From Psychrobacter immobilis (GTDB lineage Bacteria; Pseudomonadota; Gammaproteobacteria; Pseudomonadales; Moraxellaceae), in assembly GCA_904846145.1 (NCBI GenBank), contig CAJGZL010000001.1:620001-684000 (forward strand): 64,000 nucleotides of DNA, read 5' to 3'. Within the stretch, counting starts at the first letter, position 1, and the number at the start of each line of letters is the position of its first letter. The position numbers and the translations under genes are program-made. Below are positions 46,158 to 55,647 of the stretch, one piece after another. The notes under the pieces are model-generated. The model did no database searches and had not been told where the DNA came from. It saw nothing but the letters and a program-made list of their open reading frames with translations.

Positions 46158-46304
46158 AAGTGTGCTACCTCTATCCTAACACTGAGCACACTGAAACGCC
46201 TCACCTTACTTTAACGATAAATAGCATCTCAGATTAGCCACAACATTCATTACAACAGCACATCAACCATCACAGTAATAATAATTAAATACAGGAATCT
46301 CTTA

Positions 46305-47660
46305 ATGACCAAACATTATGATTACATCGCCATTGGCGGCGGTAGCGGCGGTATTGGCTCGATTAACCGTGCGGCAAGCTATGGCAAAAAATGCGCAATT
46401 ATCGAAGCGGAGCAATTAGGCGGGACTTGCGTAAACTGGGGCTGCGTGCCCAAAAAGGTCATGTGGTATGGCGCTCATGTCGCTGAAACCATTCATAAGT
46501 TCGCACCAGACTATGGCTTTGATGTTGAGCTAAAAGGCTTTGACTTTCAAAAGCTAGTCCAAAGTCGCCAGCAATATATCGAGAACATCCACCGCGCTTA
46601 TGACAATAATCTCGCCAAAAACGGTGTCGAAGTCATAAAGGGCTTTGCCAAGTTTGTCGATACCAATACCGTCGAGGTCAATGGCGAACATATTACCGCT
46701 GACCATATCTTAATCGCTACAGGTGGTCATCCTATCAAGCCCAATATCAAGGGCGCGGAGCACGGCATTGACTCTGATGGGTTTTTTAAATTGACCCATT
46801 TACCAAAACGCGTGGCTATCGTCGGTGCAGGCTATATCGCGGTTGAGATCGCAGGTGTACTCAATAGTCTCGGTTCTGAGGTGCATCTCTATGTGCGCAA
46901 ACACTCGCCGCTACGCACCTTTGACCATACCATTGTCGAAACGTTATTGATAGAGATGGAGCAAGCGGGTATTCATTTGCATACCAATAGTGCAATAGCT
47001 GAGGTCAATAAAAACGCTGATGGCAGTTTAGAACTCTTTACCAAAGATGGTGCGCTTGATACCGTTGATTGTTTGATTTGGGCGATAGGTCGTGCGCCGT
47101 CTATCGACAATATTAATCTGCAAGTGACTGGCGTTGCGACGACTGATGACGATAAAATCAAAGTCGATAAGTTCCAAAACACGAATATCGATGGTATTTA
47201 TGCCGTTGGTGATATTATTGAAAACAGCGTTGATTTGACCCCAGTGGCTATTGCGGCAGGTCGTCGCCTCTCAGAGCGCTTATTTAATGATAAACCTAAT
47301 GAGCATCTAAGCTACGATTTGATACCGACAGTTATCTTTACTCACCCGCCTATCGGCACGATTGGCTTGTCTGAAATTGACGCTGTCAACCAATTTGGCA
47401 AAGACAATATCAAATGCTATAGCTCAAGCTTTACTGATATGTTTAGTGCGGTCACTCAGCATCGGCAAAAATGCACGATGAAGCTAGTGTGCTTAGGTGA
47501 GGATGAAAAAGTCGTTGGTTTGCATGGGATTGGCTTTGGCGTTGACGAGATGATTCAGGGCTTTGCCGTCGCAATCAAGATGGGCGCGACGAAGGCGGAC
47601 TTTGATAATACCGTTGCTATTCATCCGACGGGTTCAGAAGAATTTGTGACGATGCGTTAA
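46305..47660 (+). CDS. gor: glutathione-disulfide reductase
   Basis: This 451-residue flavoprotein keeps glutathione reduced with NADPH. The FAD motif ([18 protein letters not shown]) is followed by the redox disulfide [13 protein letters not shown]. The NADPH site [17 protein letters not shown] is followed by Arg residues typical of NADPH specificity (YVRKHSPLR). The catalytic His-Glu pair is in [12 protein letters not shown] at the C-terminus. ACAGGAATC precedes the ATG. It is a single-gene unit with its own terminator. Confidence 0.95.
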   Translation: MTKHYDYIAIGGGSGGIGSINRAASYGKKCAIIEAEQLGGTCVNWGCVPKKVMWYGAHVAETIHKFAPDYGFDVELKGFDFQKLVQSRQQYIENIHRAYDNNLAKNGVEVIKGFAKFVDTNTVEVNGEHITADHILIATGGHPIKPNIKGAEHGIDSDGFFKLTHLPKRVAIVGAGYIAVEIAGVLNSLGSEVHLYVRKHSPLRTFDHTIVETLLIEMEQAGIHLHTNSAIAEVNKNADGSLELFTKDGALDTVDCLIWAIGRAPSIDNINLQVTGVATTDDDKIKVDKFQNTNIDGIYAVGDIIENSVDLTPVAIAAGRRLSERLFNDKPNEHLSYDLIPTVIFTHPPIGTIGLSEIDAVNQFGKDNIKCYSSSFTDMFSAVTQHRQKCTMKLVCLGEDEKVVGLHGIGFGVDEMIQGFAVAIKMGATKADFDNTVAIHPTGSEEFVTMR

Positions 47661-47706
47661 TGTCGCGTTGATATATGCGTTAGTTTTATAGGGTGTGTAA
47701 GTAGAG

Positions 47707-47736
47707 AGGCTATTCTTGAGAGAGTAGCCTTTTTTG
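47707..47736 (+). terminator. terminator of gor
   Basis: AGGCTA pairs with TAGCCT across an inner TTC...GAG region, followed by TTTTTT, 47 bases after the gor stop. Confidence 0.75.
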
Positions 47737-47784
47737 CTGGGTTTGAGGACTATCTCTCACTTTAACGAATTATTTCGATATTCT

Positions 47785-48867
47785 TTATCTCACCCTTACA
47801 TTTTTGAAATGAGTAACTTCATCCAAATTGCCTTGCACACTATTAGGTTGCGACTTTAACAGCACTATCTGGTTAGGTAGCTTTACCGTGATGCCTTGGT
47901 TATTGATTTTATAGAGCACAGGTCTGTTGGTGAAGCTCAGTGTCTTCGTTGTTTTATCATAGTCAAACTGTCCTTCATAAAGCAGCTCAATTCTGTCTTC
48001 TTTATTTGCAAAAGCATAATATAATTGCTCGCTGCCATCTTTATAATGGCTACCTATCACCAGTTTTTTACCATTATCTACAGTAAGTGTATAAATATAA
48101 GGTAGTGTGCCCGCTGCATTCTGACTAGCATATTGCGGTAGCATTTCATAGTTCTCGACCTTCATTTTCCCATTGACCTTTTTGCTTTCAATGATAGATA
48201 GCAGGTTTCTGTTATTCCACTCTTCCTCAATGATACGGACAACGACTGGTTCATCGTTGATCACCTTATACTCTGAAAACTGATGCCACGCAGCGCCGCT
48301 TTTGGTCATAGTACTCAAGGTTTCACTGTCTTTATCAATGCCAAAAAACCCACAGTATCCCTGTGCCAGCTCAGTAAACGACTCGCTATGAACGAAAGTA
48401 TTATCCTCTTTCAGATAGACTTGGTAAGAAGGTCCACCATAACAGCCGTTGCGTCCATCTCTTAGTGCTAAGTCTTTTTGATTATCAAAATTAAAGTCAT
48501 CATATATGAGCACGCTATGCTCGCCATAATGCCTATTGGCAATATTAGCGCTGACTTTGTCGCCTAGCTGACGCTCTTTACTGTTGTCTAACTCATATTC
48601 AATATCGAGACTAGCGGGCTGACTGATAAGGATTTGCCCAGTTTTTGCATTGATAACGTTAATAATACTGTTTGACTCGCTGTCCTGATCCTCTGCTGCT
48701 GTAATGATGGCAGAATAATCATCAGAGAACTCTTGAACCTGATAGTGCTGATTTGAGGCTTGAGCCAAAGCTGGCAATGTTGACATAAAAATAAGCGAAC
48801 CGATCATTATCGTCGTTGCTCTGAATACTCTTTTAAACAAGCCTTTAGATAGAATATTACTAGACAT
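47785..48867 (-). CDS. secreted XAC2610-related protein
   Basis: This 360-residue exported protein has a signal peptide (TTIMIGSLIFMSTLPALAQA, cleavage near residue 37). The central FNFDNQKDLALRDGRNGCYG, then GPSYQVYLKEDNTFVHSESF, match the XAC2610-related family. Cys residues at NGCYGG and QGYCGFF may form a disulfide. The C-terminal part is beta-rich. The function is unknown, and it is probably periplasmic. It faces gor convergently. Confidence 0.75.
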   Translation of the reverse strand: MSSNILSKGLFKRVFRATTIMIGSLIFMSTLPALAQASNQHYQVQEFSDDYSAIITAAEDQDSESNSIINVINAKTGQILISQPASLDIEYELDNSKERQLGDKVSANIANRHYGEHSVLIYDDFNFDNQKDLALRDGRNGCYGGPSYQVYLKEDNTFVHSESFTELAQGYCGFFGIDKDSETLSTMTKSGAAWHQFSEYKVINDEPVVVRIIEEEWNNRNLLSIIESKKVNGKMKVENYEMLPQYASQNAAGTLPYIYTLTVDNGKKLVIGSHYKDGSEQLYYAFANKEDRIELLYEGQFDYDKTTKTLSFTNRPVLYKINNQGITVKLPNQIVLLKSQPNSVQGNLDEVTHFKNVRVR

Positions 48868-48948
48868 CGGGTACTCCTTATTCGCTTATTTTTTATTATC
48901 ATAGGCCTTATAGAACAATATAAACCACTCATCAGCTATTGTTAAGCA

Positions 48949-48975
48949 CAAAAAAAGGCGCTACTTAAGCGCCCT
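48949..48975 (-). terminator. terminator of the small lipoprotein gene
   Basis: AGGCGCT pairs with AAGCGCCT on the plus strand (48956-48975). On the minus strand it is followed by a run of seven T residues (48955-48949). It lies 36 bases after the stop of the gene at 49011. Confidence 0.8.
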
Positions 48976-49010
48976 ATTTATATCATTACTTTTAACAGCT
49001 TTATAAACCG

Positions 49011-49379
49011 CTATTGAGTCAATACCCAAGTGCCATTAACGTCGTTCACCTTAAAGGTACCACTATCGGTACGGCTTTTACCACCGATAGTTTGCGTGAC
49101 GTCAGCAGTGCACAAATAAGTGTTGTCACCTTCGGTAGTATCGCAGCTTACGTTTTCTACTTTTTCAAGCGTTGGCATCATCCCTTCCATCATGCCGCTC
49201 ATGGCTTTTGCCATCTCATCATTGCCCGCATTTGCCATAGCATCATCCATCATACTGTTGGCCTTATCATACTGAGCTTGGATAAGTGCCTCTACATCGC
49301 TTTCAGAAGGACCACTAGAGCAAGCCGCGAATAATGGCGTGAGAAGTAGTATCAGCGCGAGTCTTTTTAGGTTTTTCAT
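49011..49379 (-). CDS. small lipoprotein
   Basis: This 122-residue protein has a signal peptide with lipobox LFAAC (Cys at residue 20). A short helical and Met-rich region (SMMDDAMANAGNDEMAKAMS) comes first, then a beta-rich C-terminal half with two Cys (NVSCDTTEGDNTYLCTADVT) likely forming a disulfide. It ends NDVNGTWVLTQ, like small periplasmic lipoproteins with an NTF2-like end. The function is unknown. Confidence 0.8.
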   Translation of the reverse strand: MKNLKRLALILLLTPLFAACSSGPSESDVEALIQAQYDKANSMMDDAMANAGNDEMAKAMSGMMEGMMPTLEKVENVSCDTTEGDNTYLCTADVTQTIGGKSRTDSGTFKVNDVNGTWVLTQ

Positions 49380-49499
49380 ATCGTTCTCAATGTATCTATA
49401 ATGTTATTTAATTATACAGATTCCTTTCTATAAACCCAACTTAATTTTAGAAAATAAAGTTGGGTTTATTCGTGAGTGGTTTTTATAGTCAAAATATCC

Positions 49500-49550
49500 T
49501 AGGGCGTGTCTTCAATTCACTCGATAGTCATCTAAATGGGCTAAAAATGC
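49500..49550. repeat. one-ended relic of the GGGCGTGTCCTCA element
   Basis: TAGGGCGTGTCTTCAATTCA begins a segment that matches the left end of the element at 52456 for about 50 bases, with scattered mismatches. The matching right end is not present, so it is a solo end. The rest of the gap up to 49755 holds no gene I can support. Confidence 0.65.
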
Positions 49551-49755
49551 GACGCTATTGCTGATATTGATTTCTTGTAGCCTCTGTCTGTACAGGCACA
49601 GCAAGCAAGAAAAATTGATATGAGCAGTGCACGATTTATCGATATTACTTTTCACTCATTATACATTTCGATAAGATGAAAAAATTAAAGTATGCCGCAT
49701 ACAGACAGTCCATTATCGATGCTGTTATGATGATAGTATCAATAATAGTTGCGAG

Positions 49756-49968
49756 ATGGCTGTGTGGCAAATCTACCTTTATATATTACCCATAGGCTTA
49801 GGGATTATGACATTAGCAGCAAGCTTATTATGCCTGTTTGCTTACTTAATGTCTGATGACAATGCCACACGCTTGCCCGCTTTTAATTGGTTTAAGCGCT
49901 TAATTGTCGTGGCATTTATCTTGCTTAGTATTGGACTGTTTATGACCTTTGGGCATTTTTGGGGTTAA
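49756..49968 (+). CDS. small two-helix membrane protein
   Basis: This 70-residue protein has two predicted helices (IYLYILPIGLGIMTLAASLL and LIVVAFILLSIGLFMTFGHF) joined by a short polar loop MSDDNATRLPAFNWFKR. TTGCGAG before the ATG is a weak binding site. No family recognised. It may be a real small inner-membrane protein. Confidence 0.6.
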   Translation: MAVWQIYLYILPIGLGIMTLAASLLCLFAYLMSDDNATRLPAFNWFKRLIVVAFILLSIGLFMTFGHFWG

Positions 49969-49997
49969 CTCAAGTTTGATGTAGATAAAACCCACTT

Positions 49998-50642
49998 TTA
50001 TGCGTTAACAATTTTCTCCAATTCTAATAACTCTAAGTCCTGACGTTTGGGCTCGCCATTATTACCATCGTCTGGAAACGGCATTTTATTACCGTTTAGC
50101 TGATAGCCACGGCGCTGATAATAAGCCAATAGCTCAGGGCGATGGCTCAATATAGACATGGTCAGACGACTTGGCTGCTGATTATTTTGCTGGTCACTTG
50201 ATGACAAATGTCTTCCTGCGAAAGTCTCTGCCGCTTGTAGAATTATATTACCCACGCCCTGCCCTTGCAGCTGTGGATGTACCGCAAACATGCCGATATA
50301 AGAAGCTTTATTCTTACTGTCAGTGCTATTAAGGTTGCTCTTATTTGTATCAGCATTAACTTTTATATCGACCGCAATACAACCCAATAGCTCACCAGTC
50401 TCCTCTCCATCGCGTTCGCCCGTTATGGTTTTTGGGTACACGAACAGATAGTGTTTTGGATTGGCGATGATGCTCGCCAGCTCAGCTTGAGTAATACGGA
50501 TACCACCGACCAAATCTGCTTCATTGGTCCAGCCTTCCGTCTGCCGATAGCAGCGATTTAGCAGTTGTTCCAGTGCCTCAATATCATCGGTTTCTGCTTG
50601 GCGTAAAAATACTGATGTGCTATTCAAGTGGTTTTTATTCAT
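49998..50642 (-). CDS. GNAT-family N-acetyltransferase
   Basis: This 214-residue acetyltransferase has the GNAT core: FLRQAETDDIEALEQLLNRC at the N-terminus, acetyl-CoA loop MFAVHPQLQGQGVGNIILQA (Q/R-x-x-G-x-G/A form) and YYQRRGYQLNG near the end. The acceptor substrate cannot be told. It precedes the Rieske reductase terminator region and is transcribed leftward. Confidence 0.88.
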   Translation of the reverse strand: MNKNHLNSTSVFLRQAETDDIEALEQLLNRCYRQTEGWTNEADLVGGIRITQAELASIIANPKHYLFVYPKTITGERDGEETGELLGCIAVDIKVNADTNKSNLNSTDSKNKASYIGMFAVHPQLQGQGVGNIILQAAETFAGRHLSSSDQQNNQQPSRLTMSILSHRPELLAYYQRRGYQLNGNKMPFPDDGNNGEPKRQDLELLELEKIVNA

Positions 50643-50676
50643 AAAATTGGTTTTCCTTTTCCATCAACATAATATA

Positions 50677-50708
50677 AAAGGCTGACCCAAATCAATAGGC
50701 CAGCCTTT
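50677..50708 (-). terminator. terminator of the Rieske reductase gene
   Basis: AAAGGCTG pairs with CAGCCTTT across a 16-base loop that can itself pair partly (ACC/GGC). On the minus strand the stem ends in T residues. It lies 28 bases after the stop at 50736. Confidence 0.7.
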
Positions 50709-50735
50709 ATAGTAAACCTTAAAACCTTCTAAATG

Positions 50736-52373
50736 CTAGCGCGATAACGCCTGCGCTTGTTCGATAAGGTTAAACCCTGCATTGATTTGTGCGCGTGTTG
50801 GTGCATGACCACGGCGCAGTAATTCAGAAAAGGCGACTAATTCCTTATCACGTCCTAACGTACTGGCTGCACTCGCGCGCGTGTCTTCTCCATCATCGTC
50901 AAAATAATACTCAATATAATCAAGCGTATCTGGCGAACCAAACAAGATGTTGTTATCAGGCGTCGCCGCGTGTCCACTATAACGCAAGCTTTTGCCATAT
51001 TGTGCCGTCCAAAAGAAAGGAATACGCTCTTCTAGCGAGTTGACATCGTTTTGATTTAAGATAGCGGCAGCGGTCACGATGCCATGTTGCAGAGCCACCC
51101 GCCAATGCTCAATACGCATACGCCCCATTTGGTTGGTCGCTTTAGCAATATCACCGAGCGCATAGACGCCATCACGCAGTTGTAGATGCTCATCCACTTG
51201 CACGCCATCTGGCGCGTTTACCTCATTTAATAGCTCGGTACGTGGGGCGACACCTGTACCTAAAATGACCACCTCTGCTGCCAGCGTACTGCCATCTGAC
51301 AGTTTTACGCCGCTGACTTTACTACCTTCTCCAGTGATTTTATCAACACCCGCGCCAAATGCGAAAGTCACCCCTTTTTCTTCATGAAGTTTGATGAGCG
51401 CATTACTCACTGTTTCTGAGACGATATTACTCATGACGCGGCGGCTGCGACCAACGATAGTAATAGAGGCAGTCGTGCCCGCATCTGCCAATGCGGAAGC
51501 CACTTCCATCCCAATAAAACCTGTACCAACGATGACCACATGCTTATTATCACTGGCGGCCTTGATGTCTTTGGCATCATCCATACTGCGTAGCGTATAG
51601 ACACCATCCAGCTCAGCACCTTTAAAAGGTGGTATCTTAGGCTCAGCACCTGTCGCGACGACTAAGAAGTCTGCTGTGTGCTGCTCACTATTGCCTTTTT
51701 CGTCGGTTATGACGATGGTGCGCTCATTAGGCAATACTTCGCTCACGGTCTGGTTTAAGCGTAGCTCAATATTATTGTTGCTTGCCCAATCGCTACCGCC
51801 AAGCAATAACTTATCTGCACTTAGTTGCCCTGCCAAAAATGCTTTGGATAATAAAGGACGGTTGTAAGGGGCTGTATCATCTTTACTGATTAAGGTAATC
51901 TTGCCGCCATAACCTGTATGACGCAACTGATTGGCGGTCATAAAGCCTGCACCACCGCCCCCAACAATAATGGTATGTGTATCTGTCATTTTATCATTAG
52001 CAACACTATTATCTATCTTCGCTGAGGGATTGACAATTAGGCTATCGCCCTCATCTGTCAGCTCATATTGAGTCAGGCCGCGCATAGCAACAGGCTCTAA
52101 GAGCGAGCCATCGCGACTGTCAAAACTGCCATGGTGCCAAGGACAGACCACGCGATTGCCACAGCGCATACCGTCACCGAGATCTGCACCAACATGAGGG
52201 CATTTGCCATCAAAAGCAAAAAACTCATCCTCATCACGGGTGATTAAAATGATACTATCATCATTTTGCTTATATGACTTCATGCCGCCACTTGGGATGT
52301 CAGACTTATTAATAGTCACTAGATTTTTGGCAGCGATTTTATTATTGGCTTGGTTATCACTAACTTGGCTCAT
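50736..52373 (-). CDS. Rieske-domain FAD-dependent oxidoreductase
   Basis: This 545-residue protein joins an N-terminal Rieske [2Fe-2S] domain (CPHVGADLGDG and CPWHHGSFDSRDG, residues about 58-85) to a pyridine-nucleotide-disulfide-type reductase. The reductase has FAD motif TIIVGGGGAGFMTANQL and NAD(P) motif VVIVGTGFIGMEVASALADA. The layout matches AIFM3/AIFL-type and ferredoxin-reductase-like proteins. It probably moves electrons from NADH to a ferredoxin or oxygenase partner that is not encoded nearby. It may share the promoter region that holds the MITE at 52456. Confidence 0.88.
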   Translation of the reverse strand: MSQVSDNQANNKIAAKNLVTINKSDIPSGGMKSYKQNDDSIILITRDEDEFFAFDGKCPHVGADLGDGMRCGNRVVCPWHHGSFDSRDGSLLEPVAMRGLTQYELTDEGDSLIVNPSAKIDNSVANDKMTDTHTIIVGGGGAGFMTANQLRHTGYGGKITLISKDDTAPYNRPLLSKAFLAGQLSADKLLLGGSDWASNNNIELRLNQTVSEVLPNERTIVITDEKGNSEQHTADFLVVATGAEPKIPPFKGAELDGVYTLRSMDDAKDIKAASDNKHVVIVGTGFIGMEVASALADAGTTASITIVGRSRRVMSNIVSETVSNALIKLHEEKGVTFAFGAGVDKITGEGSKVSGVKLSDGSTLAAEVVILGTGVAPRTELLNEVNAPDGVQVDEHLQLRDGVYALGDIAKATNQMGRMRIEHWRVALQHGIVTAAAILNQNDVNSLEERIPFFWTAQYGKSLRYSGHAATPDNNILFGSPDTLDYIEYYFDDDGEDTRASAASTLGRDKELVAFSELLRRGHAPTRAQINAGFNLIEQAQALSR

Positions 52374-52455
52374 AGGTCATCCTTAACAGTTATAATTGTT
52401 TACTGAATAAAACGCGTTTGAGATATTCGATACACTTTAAAAAATACAGGTTTAC

Positions 52456-52628
52456 TAGGGCGTGTCCTCAATTCAATTGATCATATCTAAACGGGCTAAA
52501 AATGGCTAAATTTTGCCAAACATCGTTAAATAGCTGGTTAATATCCCGATATTATCTGCGCTATTTTCCTTGTTTGACTGCAATTTATCTCATTTTTATC
52601 ACCATTTTTAAAATGAGGACACGCCCTA
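52456..52628. mobile_element. 173-bp MITE with perfect 15-bp terminal inverted repeats
   Basis: TAGGGCGTGTCCTCA (52456-52470) and TGAGGACACGCCCTA (52614-52628) are exact inverted copies. The outermost TA on each side fits a TA-type target duplication. The interior has no reading frame for a transposase, so this is a non-autonomous element mobilised by a transposase elsewhere. Related ends occur at 49500 and 14429. Confidence 0.85.
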
Positions 52629-52825
52629 AGAATTACTATATTTAAAAAAGCAGATTCATTGATAGTAGCAAGCCCAGTTAGCGTACGCTGTTTATTTGTA
52701 TGTTTACTGCGTTGCAAAACGTAACTTTTTAACCTTCACTAACCTTCCGAATCTTTTTGCTAGTCTTTAATACGTCGCTTTACTCTCCCAATCTAAAACC
52801 TATCATTAAAATAAAAGATAACTTT

Positions 52826-54052
52826 ATGACTTCTCAAAATCAAGACAACCAGAACGAAATGACCGTTAATTCTACTTCTCAACCTGACTCAGACAGTAAG
52901 CCATCTAATAATGAACAGCTTGATATCACTAGTGTCGATATCGAAGCCGCGACGGATACTGCGCAATTACCACAGCCAAACTTGCCACCTATCAAACAAG
53001 CGACTTACAAGACACATAATACAGATTTCGTCGTCAATGAAATATTGCCGTTAGAGTTTACAGGCGAGGGTGAGCATCTATGGCTACATATAGAGAAGTC
53101 AGGGGTAAATACTGCTTATCTGGCTAAATTACTGTCAGAGTGGGCGGATATCCCGCTACGTGATGTTGGTTACTCAGGGCTCAAAGATCGTCAGGCGCTG
53201 ACGACGCAGTGGTTTAGCCTACGGATACCAAAAAAGCAATTGCCAGAGTCTGAGTTTATGCCGATAGATATTAGCGACAACGAGTCGGTCATTATCCTCG
53301 CCCAACACTGGCATAATAAAAAGCTCAATCGTGGTACGCATAGGGCCAATCAATTTATCATCACCTTGCGTGATATTGAATTGGCAAGTGACGATAAGTC
53401 ATCTGTAGAGCAGCATTTAACCAATATAAGTACCACGGGCGTGCCCAATTATTTTGGCCCACAGCGTTTTGGATGGAATGGCAATAATATTAGAGAAGCA
53501 TTGTCTTTGTTTGCACGTCCAGTGCCAGAGAACCGACCACAGCCAAAGAAGAGCAAACGCAAACGTGCACCGCGCGAGCAAAACTCAATGGAGCTCTCCG
53601 CTGCTCGTAGCCTGATATTTAATGAGATACTTGCAGCGCGAGTGCGTGATTGTAGCTGGAATACTGGACTGGCAGGAGAAGTGTTCAATCTTGATGGATC
53701 AGGATCTATATTTGCCGCTGAGCAGCTGGACGATACATTACGCGCGCGCCTTGCTAGTGGCGATATTCATCCAACCGCAGTGATGTGGGGTACAAGCAAC
53801 GATAAGGTGACCAGCGCAGCGGCTGATATCGAAAACGATACCGTTCAGCACAGTGTTTTATTATTACAACTGGCAACAGGTATGGAGCAACGTGAAATTA
53901 AAGCGCAAAGGCGAGCGCTACGTTTGCCGATAGAAGCATTAACATGGCGCTGGATGGATGAGCAGACTTTGGTGTTAGATTTCACCCTAACTACAGGAAG
54001 CTTTGCCACTAGCGTATTGGCAAGTCTAGTACAGAACTTACAGAGCGCTTAA
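52826..54052 (+). CDS. truD: tRNA pseudouridine(13) synthase TruD
   Basis: This protein of about 408 residues makes pseudouridine at tRNA position 13. The catalytic Asp is in YSGLKDRQALTTQWFSL. NYFGPQRFGWNGNNIREAL and the LNRGTHRANQFIITLRDI region match the family. I started at ATG 52826 (MTSQNQDNQ). The frame is open to 52757, but those codons look non-native. The first 50 residues are a Gln/Asn/Ser/Asp-rich tail before the core (KQATYKTHNTDFVVNEILPL). Confidence 0.93.
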   Translation: MTSQNQDNQNEMTVNSTSQPDSDSKPSNNEQLDITSVDIEAATDTAQLPQPNLPPIKQATYKTHNTDFVVNEILPLEFTGEGEHLWLHIEKSGVNTAYLAKLLSEWADIPLRDVGYSGLKDRQALTTQWFSLRIPKKQLPESEFMPIDISDNESVIILAQHWHNKKLNRGTHRANQFIITLRDIELASDDKSSVEQHLTNISTTGVPNYFGPQRFGWNGNNIREALSLFARPVPENRPQPKKSKRKRAPREQNSMELSAARSLIFNEILAARVRDCSWNTGLAGEVFNLDGSGSIFAAEQLDDTLRARLASGDIHPTAVMWGTSNDKVTSAAADIENDTVQHSVLLLQLATGMEQREIKAQRRALRLPIEALTWRWMDEQTLVLDFTLTTGSFATSVLASLVQNLQSA

Positions 54053-54070
54053 AACGATTATAAAGACCGC

Positions 54071-55516
54071 TTAAACCTGATAACTCGGCCGCGTCATAGC
54101 CTGCACGTCAATCAGCTCATTAGCGCTTACGACCTGATTGCGATTGCGTGCTTTGGCTACATAGAGAGCTTCATCAGCTAGGTTGATGAGGCATTGACAA
54201 ACGCGATCCGGTAAAAGTTGTGCCTCTGTCGCCTGCACTGTTTTGGTACTTCTCAACCTAAATAACGGTACTGTATGACGGCTTTGAGGGGTTACTTGCG
54301 TTGTCGCCTCTGCAAACTCTTGCTTAATACGATTTCGTTCTGCCGCGCTAAACGTATATAACCCTAGACTGGCGGTGACTTGAAAACTTGGCTTATTACA
54401 GGTTTGTACCACATGACTACTAATATTATCTCGCAGGGTCTCAGCGATAGCCATCGCTTCTTTATGAGTCGTATCAGGCAGTATAATCAAAAATTCTTCA
54501 CCACCATAACGGCTGACGCTGTCTAAATCTAATGTATTCTTTAGTATTGATGCCACTTCGCGTAATACTTGATCCCCTACTTGATGACCATAGTTATCAT
54601 TAATATCTTTAAAAAAATCTAAATCAAGCAAAATAACACTATAGTCCTGATTATCAGGCAATGCATCTAGTGTTTGCTGCATTTGCGTCAGACTATATCG
54701 ACGATTATATAGAGTAGTCAGCTCATCTTGAGTGGCATGCTTTACGATTTCTCTTTTACTATCGTCTAAGATGAGGAGCAGCATGCGAAAGGCGTAGACA
54801 ATAAAAATAGCTTTAGGAAGCGCCAAATATATGTGGGTCAAACGCCAAAAAAAGGTAGAGGAGCGTTGTATCTGATCAAAGCCCTCCCAACCTAATGCTT
54901 CATTCTTGTACAAGGAGGCGGCAATAGCATTTTCGATAACCATGATTTCGTTATAGCTTAGATAGCTAAAAGTATCGAGCATCGGATAGGTAATAGTCAG
55001 TTGGCGCAGATTAGGCAAAAGAATACCAGAATAAGGCGAAATAATAGCCAACAAAACCAGTGCAATTTGCGTCAAAAACATATACCAAACGTACTGGCGT
55101 TTAATTAACATCATGCTAAGCACTGCACCACCGACCAATGACACGCCTGCGAACAAGCTACTATAGCCCATCATTACTATAACGACGGTTAAGTAGATCG
55201 TATAAGGGACAATTAAGATAATTTGCCACTTATACAAGTCTTTCTTATTATCTTTGATACGGGCTAACTTCCCTATCATCCACCAAAAAAACAAAGCCGC
55301 GACAGTAACTCCTATCCATAGGGGATACAAAAGATGTATATAGACATAATCATCAATCGCATCCTGACGTATCCAAGCTAACAAACACCATAGCCAGTGT
55401 GCCGTCACTTCTATAGTGATAAACAAAGCTAGTAGTGACGCCTTATCCGCCGCGTGCCACTCAAAAATTATTTTTGACAGTTTTTTATAGCCGAGCTGAT
55501 AGGTTGGGGTGGTCAT
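54071..55516 (-). CDS. membrane diguanylate cyclase (GGDEF)
   Basis: This 481-residue protein has an N-terminal membrane region of about seven helices (residues about 30-240) and a C-terminal GGDEF domain. The active site reads RYGGEEFLIILP, a functional GGEEF, so it should make cyclic di-GMP. LYNRRYSLTQMQQTLD and VILLDLDFFKDINDNYGHQV are the flanking motifs. The sequence before the active site (TLDLDSVSRYGG) lacks the RxxD inhibitory site. A low-complexity tail of about 60 residues contains a final helix. Confidence 0.92.
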   Translation of the reverse strand: MTTPTYQLGYKKLSKIIFEWHAADKASLLALFITIEVTAHWLWCLLAWIRQDAIDDYVYIHLLYPLWIGVTVAALFFWWMIGKLARIKDNKKDLYKWQIILIVPYTIYLTVVIVMMGYSSLFAGVSLVGGAVLSMMLIKRQYVWYMFLTQIALVLLAIISPYSGILLPNLRQLTITYPMLDTFSYLSYNEIMVIENAIAASLYKNEALGWEGFDQIQRSSTFFWRLTHIYLALPKAIFIVYAFRMLLLILDDSKREIVKHATQDELTTLYNRRYSLTQMQQTLDALPDNQDYSVILLDLDFFKDINDNYGHQVGDQVLREVASILKNTLDLDSVSRYGGEEFLIILPDTTHKEAMAIAETLRDNISSHVVQTCNKPSFQVTASLGLYTFSAAERNRIKQEFAEATTQVTPQSRHTVPLFRLRSTKTVQATEAQLLPDRVCQCLINLADEALYVAKARNRNQVVSANELIDVQAMTRPSYQV

Positions 55517-55647
55517 ATAAACGCTACTGTCTTTATTTTCTTAAGGAAGTGTTACTGCACTTTACAGACAAAGTGTGCCGATTTATATAGGAATTAGCAA
55601 TAGTATATTTAATGTTCATTTATTCTCATGAAGAAGTAGTCAATAGT

